DNA of 64,000 bases, taken from positions 3,873,080-3,937,079 of the forward strand of contig NZ_NKFP01000006.1 of NCBI RefSeq assembly GCF_002215035.1, read 5' to 3'. The position numbers and the translations under genes were made by a program. This DNA is from Leptolyngbya ohadii IS1 (GTDB lineage: Bacteria; Cyanobacteriota; Cyanobacteriia; Elainellales; Elainellaceae). The notes under the pieces were generated by a model. That model saw only the letters and a list, made by a program, of their open reading frames with translations, was not told the DNA's origin and made no database searches. Positions 1 to 8,121 of the stretch are shown piece after piece (the first letter of the stretch is position 1; each line of letters starts with the position of its first letter).

Positions 1-173
1 CGGAAGGCTGGAATGGGGCAGATCTGGCACTCCTGAGCAATCAAGCAGCGTTGGAAGCTGTTCGTCGCTACCGCAATGAGGGACAGACCGATCCCACAAG
101 CCTGCAAATTACGACCGCAGATTTCACGACTGCCCATACGCGACTGGTGAATCAGCGCAACGAAACAGCGTGA
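1..173 (+). CDS. AAA-type ATPase, C-terminal end (partial)
   Basis: The open frame enters from the left edge (first full codon at base 3) and ends with TGA at 171-173, leaving 56 residues. The fragment starts with GWNGADLALLSNQAALEA and continues with a basic helix, then ITTADFTTAHTRLVNQR. This matches the C-terminal helical lid of CDC48/FtsH-like AAA ATPases, where a G-x-x-GADL-x-x-L motif precedes two helices and a final 'DF..A' segment. Nothing of the ATPase core lies inside the window, so the subfamily cannot be told. The next gene is on the opposite strand and converges on it, with only 19 bases between the two stop codons. Confidence 0.5.
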   Translation, partial: EGWNGADLALLSNQAALEAVRRYRNEGQTDPTSLQITTADFTTAHTRLVNQRNETA

Positions 174-192
174 GATTGATCTCTGCAATGGG

Positions 193-1188
193 TCACAGCG
201 TTTGCGGTGTGGAGGTAGGACCGTTGCATCTTGGACCCTCTGGCAACCAGACCAGCAGATCGATGCACATCCGTCTTGCTTCCATGCCCGTATCCCAGGC
301 GTGATATACAACATATTCCACTTGCCCATCAGGACTGAGGGCGATCGAGTTATGCCCTGGACCCAGTACCCTGCCGCGAACCGATCGCAATACTCTGGGA
401 CCCGATTCATTGCCTGCGTCGGAGTAGGGACCTGTGACCCGATCGGCAACGCCATAATCCACACCATAGCTATCCGTTTCCCAGCGTCCGCCGCTGTAGA
501 AGCAGTAGTAGCGATCGCCGTGCTTTCGCACACAGGGACCCTCTAAGGTATGCCAGTCGTAGATGCCGCCGTACATGGGGCGATCGGCTAAAAATCGCTG
601 CCAGTCGTGGCGGGCACGGAGGATCACTTTGGGTTCCCCTGCAAGTTCGGTCATGGTGACTAAGCGATCGACCACCAGCGCAGTTCCAGCACGGACTCCA
701 TTCTTGGTATCGAGGAAATCCTGGGCGTAGAACAGATACCACTGCCCATCGTCGTCCTGAAACGGACTGGGATCGATCGCAAAGGCGCAGGTTTTCGGAT
801 CGATCAGGGCATGACCGACATCCTCATAGGGTCCCAGCGGATCGGAACTGGTTGCCACGCGAAGCTGATGGTTTTTGTCCTCGTGCCCCACGGAATAGTA
901 GAGGTAGAACATCCCGTCGCAGTAGGCAACCTCCGGTGCCCAGAAGTTATCGCCCAGAGCCGAATCGGGACGCACCAGTGCCCGACCCGCCGATTCCCAG
1001 TGCGCCAGATCCGCCGACTTCAGTAGGGGAAAGACGCGACTCTGATGCTGTTCTCCCACCTGTCCTGCCGCTTCTGCTGGACCCGTGCCGATCGCATAGT
1101 AAATTCCCTGATGCTGCCAGACAAACGGATCAGCAAAGTAGCCGGGATATACGGGATTGGTGTAGGTTTGCGCTGTCATTAAATCCAA
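193..1188 (-). CDS. Glycoside hydrolase family 43-like protein
   Basis: 331 residues, one five-bladed beta-propeller domain of the GH43 type (arabinosidase/xylosidase and relatives). The N-terminal signature NPVYPGYFADPFVW carries the expected catalytic-base Asp (about residue 20). The pKa-modulating Asp is seen in FAIDPSPFQDDDG (about 139), and the general acid Glu is probably in LEGPCVRKHGDRYYCFYSGG (about 216). There is no signal peptide, so a cytoplasmic or periplasm-independent role on oligosaccharides is likely; the substrate cannot be predicted. Two starts are possible, ATG at 1188 or at 1179; the second keeps the whole domain. It follows the PhyH-type gene on the same strand with a 38-base gap, so the two are probably co-transcribed. 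Confidence 0.85.
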   Translation of the reverse strand: MDLMTAQTYTNPVYPGYFADPFVWQHQGIYYAIGTGPAEAAGQVGEQHQSRVFPLLKSADLAHWESAGRALVRPDSALGDNFWAPEVAYCDGMFYLYYSVGHEDKNHQLRVATSSDPLGPYEDVGHALIDPKTCAFAIDPSPFQDDDGQWYLFYAQDFLDTKNGVRAGTALVVDRLVTMTELAGEPKVILRARHDWQRFLADRPMYGGIYDWHTLEGPCVRKHGDRYYCFYSGGRWETDSYGVDYGVADRVTGPYSDAGNESGPRVLRSVRGRVLGPGHNSIALSPDGQVEYVVYHAWDTGMEARRMCIDLLVWLPEGPRCNGPTSTPQTL

Positions 1189-1226
1189 ATCTGCAAATTC
1201 ACTAGCGGGACTGATGAAAGACTCGA

Positions 1227-2033
1227 TTAATACTCGAAATTGATATACGTCTCCGTTCCCCGATCGGATAGCTGATCCACGACGTTACAGCGCAGCATTT
1301 CCTGAAGTTCGGGCGAGAGACTATTGTAATAATCCGCTGGCAGTGTTAAATCCACCTTGTGGGTGTGGAGCCAGTGCATCACGTATCCCATGACCACCAT
1401 TGGACGCGGTTGCGGTGTAGTATTCGGGGTTCCCCGGTGCAGTGCTAGAGGCGATCGAATCATCACGTCTCCGGGCTGCATATAAAACTGCTCCATTGCA
1501 ATTTCGCCTGCCCGAATTTTCACCAGTCCTTCCTCACGCGGCATCCGGTGAGTTCCCCGCGCCATTTCAAAGGGACCGTTCTCCGGTGTCACTTCAACCA
1601 GGGGGAAGTTCACGGCAACGGCATAGAGCGGCGTATTAATGTGGTCACTAAACAGCGGACGGAAATCGCGATGAATTTCCTGATACTCCGACCCTTGGAA
1701 GGGAATATCGGTCGCAAGCTGAACCAGTCGATATTCCTGGTAAAACACGCGATCGAGAATTCCTAGAATCGTCGAATTTGCAAAGACCTCCGGATTCGCA
1801 AACGGCTTCACCCAGGGAAACGTGAGATACCAGCGAGCCGGACCTCTAGGAGCCAGTCCACCGGGCTGCTGTTTCCGTTGCTCAAATAATTTATTAAAGG
1901 CATCTGCCCATTCTTCAACCAGCGATCGATCAAATAACCCACGAATAATACAAATTCCGTCTCGGTTGAGATCTTCGGCAAAGCGATCGAGGTCTGTGGC
2001 GCTAAATTTGGTTGGATTAATGCTTTGAACCAT
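1227..2033 (-). CDS. Phytanoyl-CoA dioxygenase (PhyH) family protein
   Basis: 268 residues, an Fe(II)/2-oxoglutarate-dependent oxygenase with the double-stranded beta-helix fold. The metal-binding HxD is in EIHRDFRPLF (about residue 119), and the distal His is in SPLALHRGTPN (about 199), followed by an Arg-rich stretch (PQPRPMVV) likely to hold 2-oxoglutarate. The N-terminus (DLDRFAEDLNRDGICIIRGLF) is the usual PhyH start. Members hydroxylate many small molecules, so no substrate is proposed. Its partner downstream is the GH43 gene, hinting at glycoside or secondary-metabolite chemistry, but this is inference only. Confidence 0.85.
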   Translation of the reverse strand: MVQSINPTKFSATDLDRFAEDLNRDGICIIRGLFDRSLVEEWADAFNKLFEQRKQQPGGLAPRGPARWYLTFPWVKPFANPEVFANSTILGILDRVFYQEYRLVQLATDIPFQGSEYQEIHRDFRPLFSDHINTPLYAVAVNFPLVEVTPENGPFEMARGTHRMPREEGLVKIRAGEIAMEQFYMQPGDVMIRSPLALHRGTPNTTPQPRPMVVMGYVMHWLHTHKVDLTLPADYYNSLSPELQEMLRCNVVDQLSDRGTETYINFEY

Positions 2034-2288
2034 ATTGCTGCCCGTTTTGCTTGAGAAAGAGAGCTTGAGAAAGAGAACCAGAATACTGAGGCAAACTTAG
2101 GAGCGACATCAAAGAGCTAATTTATTTCTATTTATGAAATAAAAAGTAGTTCTCGATACAACTACTATTCTGCCCAGGGATAGAGGTGGGAAGGGAAAAG
2201 CAGCAGTGATTCTTCAAAAAACGCAACGTCTTGTGCAAATGTCTGAGGAAATTAAATTCATACCGAAAATTGATAAAACTGAAGAAAC

Positions 2289-2317
2289 AAAAAACCCGAC
2301 CGTTGAAGCGATCGGGT
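2289..2317 (-). terminator. Rho-independent terminator of the hsp20 gene
   Basis: On the minus strand a stem ACCCGA/TCGGGT (2312-2317 with 2294-2299) is followed directly by six T residues. It lies about 195 bases past the stop codon of the small heat-shock gene, with the hairpin repeat 2361-2473 between them. Confidence 0.65.
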
Positions 2318-2360
2318 AAAACTAATTTATTTTCTAATGAATAAAGAAGTGAATCGCTCT

Positions 2361-2473
2361 CCTCGTTCCAATGCTCCGCGTTGGAATGCCATTGGGAGGC
2401 TCCGCCTCCAGATCCAATGATTTAGCGGCAGAGCCGCCTCCGGGCAGTATCCAGGCAGAGCCTGGACACCAGG
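2361..2473. repeat. Composite REP-like element, copy A
   Basis: Four short hairpins follow each other: TTCCAA/TTGGAA, GGAGGC-TCC-GCCTCC, GCGGC-AGA-GCCGC and CCAGGC-AGA-GCCTGG. Three of the four have a three-base loop. A second copy with the same order of hairpins lies at 47778-47909. Such elements are non-coding, occur in many copies in cyanobacterial genomes and sit between genes. Confidence 0.8.
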
Positions 2474-2511
2474 ATTAGCGTTTCGGAAATGAACGATTCG
2501 GGGGATAATTC

Positions 2512-2955
2512 CTAGTTCAGTTCAACCTTAACGACCTTGTTGCGCTCTTCTTGATTCTTAGGCAGCGTCAGGTGAAGAATGCCATCTTTGTAGTCTGCTT
2601 TGACCTGCGTATTTTGAATGCGAGTATGGAGCGGAATGACGCGCTGGAAAGTGCCATAGTAGAACTCGCTGCGGCTAATGCCTTTCTCTTCAGAACGGGT
2701 CTCAGACTTGCGCTCCCCTTTGATCGAAACCGTATCTTCCGTGACTTCGATCGTCAGATCTTTTGCATCAATGCCAGGAACTTCTAACTTCAGTTGAATG
2801 GCATCTTCAGTTTCCGTCATTTCAGCCGCCGGAACCTTACCTAATGATTTCCATTCGTCTCCGGTTACAGGAGTCAGCGCATCTGCAAACAGGCGATCGA
2901 ACTGACGTTGAAGCGTGTCAATTTCCTGCCAGGGATTCCATCGAGTGATAGCCAT
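2512..2955 (-). CDS. hspA: Small heat-shock protein, Hsp20/alpha-crystallin family
   Basis: 147 residues, the normal length for cyanobacterial HspA (Hsp17). The N-terminal arm MAITRWNPWQEIDTLQRQFDRLF is typical. The alpha-crystallin domain spans about residues 40-140, with the conserved VPGIDAKDLTIEV and the final beta strand YKDGILHLTLPK. The protein is an ATP-independent holdase that also associates with thylakoid membranes under heat or light stress. A ribosome binding site AGGAAG lies 6 bases before the ATG. The leader can form a weak AAATC/GATTT hairpin, but it does not mask the ribosome binding site, so I do not call an RNA thermometer. It is transcribed alone and ends in its own terminator. 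Confidence 0.93.
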   Translation of the reverse strand: MAITRWNPWQEIDTLQRQFDRLFADALTPVTGDEWKSLGKVPAAEMTETEDAIQLKLEVPGIDAKDLTIEVTEDTVSIKGERKSETRSEEKGISRSEFYYGTFQRVIPLHTRIQNTQVKADYKDGILHLTLPKNQEERNKVVKVELN

Positions 2956-3093
2956 AACGTTCTTCCTGTAATTAAATCTCTAATGATTTAGCGATGAACA
3001 AGCGTTTAACCTGTTCCTTAATTTTTATTCTAGGTAGCGTTCTCAGAAGAGTAGGTACGGTTATGGCGATCGCGTTCGTTGGGATTGCCGAAC

Positions 3094-5325
3094 TTAATCT
3101 CGATGAATGACTGCATGATCCTTTGAAAATTGTGCCAGTTTCGCAGACACTTCGGGATTATAAATTCGCAGATAGTTCCAGTAATTTTCCAGCACCGAAG
3201 ACACATAGCCCTTCGTTTCTGGATAAGGAATTCGTTCGATAAACTGATCTGGATCGAGATTGCCGAATTCCTGCACCCATTCTGCCACCGCACCAGGACC
3301 AGCGTTGTAGCTTGCGACAGCATACAGAGAATTGTTCCGATATTCGCGATGGGTGTAGTCCAGATACCACGTCCCGATTTTGATATTGTCGATCGGATTT
3401 TTAAGATTGTAGTCCTTCAAACCGACCTGGCTTGCGACCCATTCCCCCGTTTCCGGAATCACCTGCATTAAGCCGATCGCCTCTGCTGATGACACAATCT
3501 CTGATTCAAAGCGGGATTCCTGACGCATCAGAGCAGTAATTAACAGCGGATTAATTTTTTGCTGCTGAGCAGCTTGCTCGATCGGCTCTAGATAGGGAAA
3601 GGGATAAAGTGCCTGCCAGTAGGCGGGTTGCTGCTTGATTGCCTTTGCCGCTGCCCTTTCCGCCTCAGAATCGCGCCATCCCAGACTGGAAAGCATATAG
3701 ATGCCGTCCAGATTGTCGTTGACGCCCAAACGCAGCAAACCATCAGTAAACTGTTCCGGCACAGTGGGCTGACGGAAGTTCGTAAACTCCACCTGCCAGC
3801 GAGACCAGGCATCGCGCTTTTGTCCCAGCCGATAGAGTTCCTTTGTCGTGTCCGAGCCTGCCAGCAAATCGGGACGAATATCGGGTCGTACCACCTGGGG
3901 CTGCTTCTCGCGAACCGTTGTAAAGTCTCCCACTTCCTGCCAGCCTAATTGACCCGCCGATCGCCACGCATAGTAGGACTGAGGATACTGACTGAGGGTA
4001 TATTCGTATGCCTGTGCGGCTTCCTTCTGTTTGCCCAGTGCTGCCGCCCATTTGCCCACCCAGTAGGATGCTTCTGGTGCAAGGTCGCTATCGGGATTCT
4101 GCTCGACGAGCTGCCGTGCCCATTCCCAGGCTGCCTGAGCATCTCCTTTTTTGGCGTTCAGTTCTGCCTGCTCCCAGCGCACTTCTGCGGCGGTTTCAGA
4201 ATTGCTGTACTGAGACAGGATCGACTGCTGTGCTTGAAGCGCAGACTCGTTGCTGCCCAGTTCTTGCAGTAGCTTCGATTTCTTTCGCAGCGCCTCTGCC
4301 GCATCATCTGGAAACTGATTGATTGCCCGATCGAGGTAGCCGATCGCCCCTTGAGGAGTATCCGCCAGATCCGCAATCCGCACCAGCGCCATCCCGGTTT
4401 CCTTAGCGTCAGGATAAGCCTGAATCAGACGATTGTAGGCATTAAAGGCAATCCTGCCCTGTCCGTTTAGCTGCGCCCCGCGTCCCGTCCGATACATATT
4501 TAAGGGAGTATTCGGAGCCTTCGCATAAGCCGTTGCCGCTGTCCCGTATAGTGCATTCTCCCAGGCAGCAAAGCCGATCGCCTCCCAATCTTCGGGCTTT
4601 AGTTGGCTGGCGTATTCCTGCCGTAGACGATCGAGAATTCCTTTAATATTCGGCAAATAGATTCCGTGACGAGCAATCACCATCAGCATTTGCGGCTGAT
4701 TCGGCTCTTTCTCCAGTCGTGTAATTGCAATCTCAATACTGCGCGGATGGGCGGGAAACTGGGCGATCGCCTGATCCCAAAATTTTTGATTTTGCTCCCC
4801 TGGATTCTGCTTGCCTAACTGAAACAGAGCCTCTGCCGCCGCTGGATCTTTGGAATGCTGTTCAATAATCTGCTTCCAGGTGGCTTCTGCCTTTGCGTTA
4901 TCCCCGATCGCCCGATATGCCTGCGCTCGCTTCGCCAAAATCTGCGGAGCCAGTAGGGGATAGTCCTGCTCCAGACCCTCCAGCCAGGGCAATGCTTTAC
5001 CCCCACGATCCTGCTGAATCAGATCGCTCGCCAGCAAGTATCGGGCACGGGAGCGATCGACAGAAGATGGGCCATTGGCAATTTCCTCCAGCTTTGCTGC
5101 CCTCTGGTCTGCTGACTGGGTTGCCAGGGGCAAAACCGCTGAATCCTGGGGAGTCGTTAGCGTTAACTCTGGCGGAATCGTTTCCTGCGAGGGCTGAAAC
5201 CAAGAACCAATCAGGGGCATATTCCGCAACTGTCCAGTGATGGTGAGCGCAGAGGCAGTTGCCCCCGTCAGGACAGTTAAACCGATCGCAGTCAGCAGCA
5301 CTTGCTTTTTCGGGAGCTTCAGCAT
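3094..5325 (-). CDS. Soluble lytic murein transglycosylase with TPR-like repeats
   Basis: 743 residues with the architecture of Slt70. An N-terminal membrane anchor or uncleaved signal (about residues 9-30) is followed by a long alpha-superhelical, TPR-like region to about residue 575. A C-terminal SLT domain follows, with the catalytic Glu in ALMRQESRFE and the downstream motifs AIGLMQVIPETG and YAVASYNAGPGAV. It cleaves the glycan strand of peptidoglycan between MurNAc and GlcNAc, leaving 1,6-anhydro ends, from the outer face of the inner membrane. It stands alone, divergent from pepA by 264 bases. The spacer has only C/T-rich low-complexity DNA (about 5460-5510). Confidence 0.92.
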   Translation of the reverse strand: MLKLPKKQVLLTAIGLTVLTGATASALTITGQLRNMPLIGSWFQPSQETIPPELTLTTPQDSAVLPLATQSADQRAAKLEEIANGPSSVDRSRARYLLASDLIQQDRGGKALPWLEGLEQDYPLLAPQILAKRAQAYRAIGDNAKAEATWKQIIEQHSKDPAAAEALFQLGKQNPGEQNQKFWDQAIAQFPAHPRSIEIAITRLEKEPNQPQMLMVIARHGIYLPNIKGILDRLRQEYASQLKPEDWEAIGFAAWENALYGTAATAYAKAPNTPLNMYRTGRGAQLNGQGRIAFNAYNRLIQAYPDAKETGMALVRIADLADTPQGAIGYLDRAINQFPDDAAEALRKKSKLLQELGSNESALQAQQSILSQYSNSETAAEVRWEQAELNAKKGDAQAAWEWARQLVEQNPDSDLAPEASYWVGKWAAALGKQKEAAQAYEYTLSQYPQSYYAWRSAGQLGWQEVGDFTTVREKQPQVVRPDIRPDLLAGSDTTKELYRLGQKRDAWSRWQVEFTNFRQPTVPEQFTDGLLRLGVNDNLDGIYMLSSLGWRDSEAERAAAKAIKQQPAYWQALYPFPYLEPIEQAAQQQKINPLLITALMRQESRFESEIVSSAEAIGLMQVIPETGEWVASQVGLKDYNLKNPIDNIKIGTWYLDYTHREYRNNSLYAVASYNAGPGAVAEWVQEFGNLDPDQFIERIPYPETKGYVSSVLENYWNYLRIYNPEVSAKLAQFSKDHAVIHRD

Positions 5326-5589
5326 GGGGCTGGGGGAAGAGACAGTAAAACTTCAGCCACTTTAACAAATGTCCCTTGTTCTTGGTCTATGTCTTCGTCA
5401 CTTCTTCGCCTCTAATCTTTTTTCATCCATCGAGATATTCCTGTCCTGATATTTCATGAATACCTGCCCTTGTCCCCCTCGTTTCCCCTCGTTCCCTCTC
5501 GTTCTTGAAATTCTCTGACATCCATTGATTAGATCCAAAGGGAAAACAATGAGCAATACTGGAGGAAAGATCTTTTCAGGCGATGTCAA

Positions 5590-7086
5590 ATGGAGCTTCG
5601 AGGAATTGACACCCCCCGGCTAGACTGGTCGGGCGATTGTCTGGTGATTGGTTTATTTGAGGACGAAGTAGAGCTGTCCGGCGATCTGGCAGAACTCGAT
5701 CGCAAATTAAACGGCGTTTTGGCTGAGCTGATTGCCGAAGTCGAGTTTAAAGGCAAGGAAAATAGTACAGCAGTCTCGCGCACGGGCGGTTCTCCCAAGA
5801 AGATCGCGATCGTGGGTTTGGGCAAATCGGACGGCTTAAAGCTGGACACCCTCCGACGGGCAGCCGCAGCAGCCGCACGACTCGGAAAACGCGAAAAAGC
5901 AAAGCTTTTGGGAATTAGCTTCCCGGTCTGGAACAGCGATCCGGCAAAAACGGCACAGGCGATCGGCGAAGGGCTTGAACTGGCACTGCATCAGGACAAT
6001 CGGTTTAAGTCCGAAGAAGATAAGTCCTCCAAGCTGGAGGCGATCGAGCTTTTGGGATTGGGGGGACAGGACGCAGCCCTCACCCGTGCCCGTCAGATTG
6101 CGTTGGGTGTGATTCTTGCCCGCGAACTGGTTGCCGCCCCCGCTAATATCGTCACGCCGCCCGTGATGGCAGAAACCGCCGAAGCGATCGCCCGCGAATA
6201 CGGCATGGACATCCAAATTCTGGAGCAGGAAGACTGCGAAAAGCTGGGCATGGGCGCCTTCCTGGGCGTTGCCAAAGCGTCTGAACTGCCGCCCAAATTC
6301 ATCCACATCACCTACCGTCCCGAAGGTACGCCCCGCAAGAAAGTGGCGATTATCGGGAAAGGACTCACCTTCGACAGCGGCGGCTTAAACGTGAAAGTGG
6401 CAGGCAGCGGCATCGAAATGATGAAAACCGACATGGGCGGCGCAGCGGCTACCCTGGGCGCAGCAAAAGCGATCGGTGCCCTCAAGCCCGACGTAGAAGT
6501 GCATTTCATTAGTGCCGTCACCGAAAATATGATCAGCGGTCGCGCCATGCACCCCGGCGATATCCTGACTGCCTCCAACGGTAAGACGATCGAAGTCAAC
6601 AACACCGACGCAGAAGGTCGCCTCACCCTGGCGGATGCCCTCGTCTACGCCGAAAAGCTGGGCGTCGATGCGATCGTGGATCTGGCAACCCTCACTGGAG
6701 CCTGCGTCATTGCCCTAGGCGACGACATTGCTGGACTGTGGACGGGCGACGAATCCGTGGCAGGTCAGATCGCACAAGCCTCCGAAGCCGCAGGCGAAAA
6801 ATTCTGGCGGATGCCGATGGAAGAGAAATACTTCGAGGGTCTAAAATCCGGCGTTGCCGACATGAAGAATACCGGACCTCGCCCCGGCGGAGCCATCACC
6901 GCAGCCCTCTTCCTGAAGCAGTTCGTCAAAGAAACCCCCTGGGCACACCTGGACATCGCCGGACCCGTCTGGACGGACAAAGAAAACGGCTGTAATAACT
7001 CCGGCGCGACGGGATTTCCGGTAAGGACGCTGGTGAATTGGGTAGAGGGGAGCAGGGGAGAGCGATCAGTGAATGGGTGTAGGTAG
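5590..7086 (+). CDS. pepA: Leucyl aminopeptidase (M17 family)
   Basis: 498 residues, a hexameric two-zinc aminopeptidase that removes N-terminal residues in cytoplasmic peptide turnover. Metal and active-site motifs are all present: [12 protein letters not shown] (Lys and Asp near 257-262), MMKTDMGG (Asp near 280) and NTDAEGRL (about 338-345, with Asp and Glu ligands and Arg). An AGG sits 9 bases before the ATG. After the usual end (RTLVNWVE) there is an extra tail, [12 protein letters not shown], encoded in a G-rich low-complexity stretch. The 3' part from 6673 to 7061 is repeated exactly, inverted, at 7214-7602. The gene itself looks complete and functional. Confidence 0.93.
   Translation: MELRGIDTPRLDWSGDCLVIGLFEDEVELSGDLAELDRKLNGVLAELIAEVEFKGKENSTAVSRTGGSPKKIAIVGLGKSDGLKLDTLRRAAAAAARLGKREKAKLLGISFPVWNSDPAKTAQAIGEGLELALHQDNRFKSEEDKSSKLEAIELLGLGGQDAALTRARQIALGVILARELVAAPANIVTPPVMAETAEAIAREYGMDIQILEQEDCEKLGMGAFLGVAKASELPPKFIHITYRPEGTPRKKVAIIGKGLTFDSGGLNVKVAGSGIEMMKTDMGGAAATLGAAKAIGALKPDVEVHFISAVTENMISGRAMHPGDILTASNGKTIEVNNTDAEGRLTLADALVYAEKLGVDAIVDLATLTGACVIALGDDIAGLWTGDESVAGQIAQASEAAGEKFWRMPMEEKYFEGLKSGVADMKNTGPRPGGAITAALFLKQFVKETPWAHLDIAGPVWTDKENGCNNSGATGFPVRTLVNWVEGSRGERSVNGCR
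6673..7061 (+). repeat. Left arm of 389-bp inverted repeat (3' part of pepA)
   Basis: This segment pairs with 7214-7602 in inverted orientation. The two arms are separated by a 152-bp spacer (7062-7213). I checked several blocks and the translated products, and found no difference. The left end is ATCGTGGATC, which is also the end of the neighbouring palindrome's arm. Confidence 0.95.
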
Positions 7087-7213
7087 ATGTTTGAGTGATT
7101 GGTCTTATTTGCCGACAGTAATAGGCTCTGCTTGCGATCGACCTATAAATTAACTTTGGGCGACCCTCTAATAAACCAAATTCATAACCTCTCAAATCCC
7201 CTCCCTATTCCTA
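7062..7213. other. Spacer between the pepA inverted-repeat arms
   Basis: 152 bp holding the last codons of pepA and ordinary A/T-richer intergenic DNA; no gene seen apart from the pepA end. Its right edge (about 7195-7213) is C/T-rich low-complexity sequence, which resembles the repeat arm it joins and gives a plausible site for a template switch. Confidence 0.6.
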
Positions 7214-7608
7214 TCTCCCCTGCTCCCCTCTACCCAATTCACCAGCGTCCTTACCGGAAATCCCGTCGCGCCGGAGTTATTACAGCCGTTTTCTTTGTCC
7301 GTCCAGACGGGTCCGGCGATGTCCAGGTGTGCCCAGGGGGTTTCTTTGACGAACTGCTTCAGGAAGAGGGCTGCGGTGATGGCTCCGCCGGGGCGAGGTC
7401 CGGTATTCTTCATGTCGGCAACGCCGGATTTTAGACCCTCGAAGTATTTCTCTTCCATCGGCATCCGCCAGAATTTTTCGCCTGCGGCTTCGGAGGCTTG
7501 TGCGATCTGACCTGCCACGGATTCGTCGCCCGTCCACAGTCCAGCAATGTCGTCGCCTAGGGCAATGACGCAGGCTCCAGTGAGGGTTGCCAGATCCACG
7601 ATGTTCAT
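7192..7608 (-). pseudogene. Inverted 3' fragment of pepA
   Basis: An open frame of 138 residues. About 130 of these ([18 protein letters not shown] to [11 protein letters not shown]) are identical to the last third of pepA. It carries neither the Lys/Asp metal ligands nor the NTDAEGRL motif, so it cannot be an enzyme. The first codons (MN) come from the adjoining glycosyltransferase copy and the tail (DRNREGI) from the spacer. It is a by-product of the inverted duplication at 6673-7602, not an independent gene. Confidence 0.85.
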
Positions 7609-8105
7609 ACCAAGCCAGAGGACAGCATTTCTGTCGAAGCACTCGCCGCCAAAATTCAGTCCGCCCCCACTGATCCCGTACTCAAAATCTGCTACGCCGG
7701 ACGCATTGCCGCCATGAAAGCTCCCCTCGATTGGGTCAGGGCGATCGCCGTTGCCAGGGATGCAGGCGTGAACGTAAAAGCTGTCTGGTTTGGCGAAGGG
7801 GAGCTAATTCAGGAAATGAAATCCCTGATCGCCGAACTCAACCTCCAGGAACAAATCGAACTCTACGGACTGGAGCGCGATCGCCAAAAGCTGCTGCAAC
7901 GCATCCGCGAATCCCACCTGATGCTGTTCACCCACATCACCCCTGAATCTCCCCGCTGCCTGATCGAGGCTCTAACCAGCGGCACTCCGATCGTCGGCTA
8001 CCACAGCCGCTATGTCCAGGAACTCACCGAACATCAGGGCGGCGGTGTATTTGTCCCCGTCCACGACTGGCAAGCCCTCGGCAATCAGATTATTGCCCTC
8101 GATCG
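7593..8105 (+). repeat. Left arm of 513-bp perfect palindrome
   Basis: Positions x and 8211-x are complementary from 7593 to 8618, with no spacer. The centre, between 8105 and 8106, is CTCGATCG|CGATCGAG, an HIP1-like self-complementary sequence. The left end, GATCCACGAT at 7593-7602, is shared with the end of the pepA inverted repeat. Confidence 0.95.
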
Positions 8106-8121
8106 CGATCGAGGGCAATAA
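7594..8121 (+). pseudogene. Inverted 3' fragment of the family 4 glycosyltransferase gene
   Basis: The + strand encodes, in frame, the C-terminal half of the glycosyltransferase at 8090-9226: from [11 protein letters not shown] through [13 protein letters not shown] to the same final residues IALDRDRGQ. It lacks the N-terminal Rossmann-like domain, and no start or ribosome binding site belongs to it. The last two codons and the stop are read from the other palindrome arm. It is a duplicated fragment, not a working gene. Confidence 0.85.

Larger units (their letters stand above)
2034..2511. other. Intergenic region with terminator and repeat element
   Basis: No plausible gene in either strand. 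The stretch holds the upstream region of the PhyH gene, an A/T-rich part near 2110-2150, a terminator on the minus strand at 2289-2317, and a composite hairpin repeat at 2361-2473. The last two are listed separately. Confidence 0.6.

Noticed and set aside
2956-3030. Possible RNA thermometer in the hsp20 leader
   Set aside because: Only a weak AAATC/GATTT hairpin, which does not cover the ribosome binding site.
5398-5589. 63-codon minus-strand frame beside the start of pepA
   Set aside because: Encoded partly in C/T-rich low-complexity DNA; no support for translation.
7714-8121. Second glycosyltransferase gene on the + strand
   Set aside because: It is the mirror image of the C-terminal half of the glycosyltransferase at 8090-9226 and has no start region of its own.
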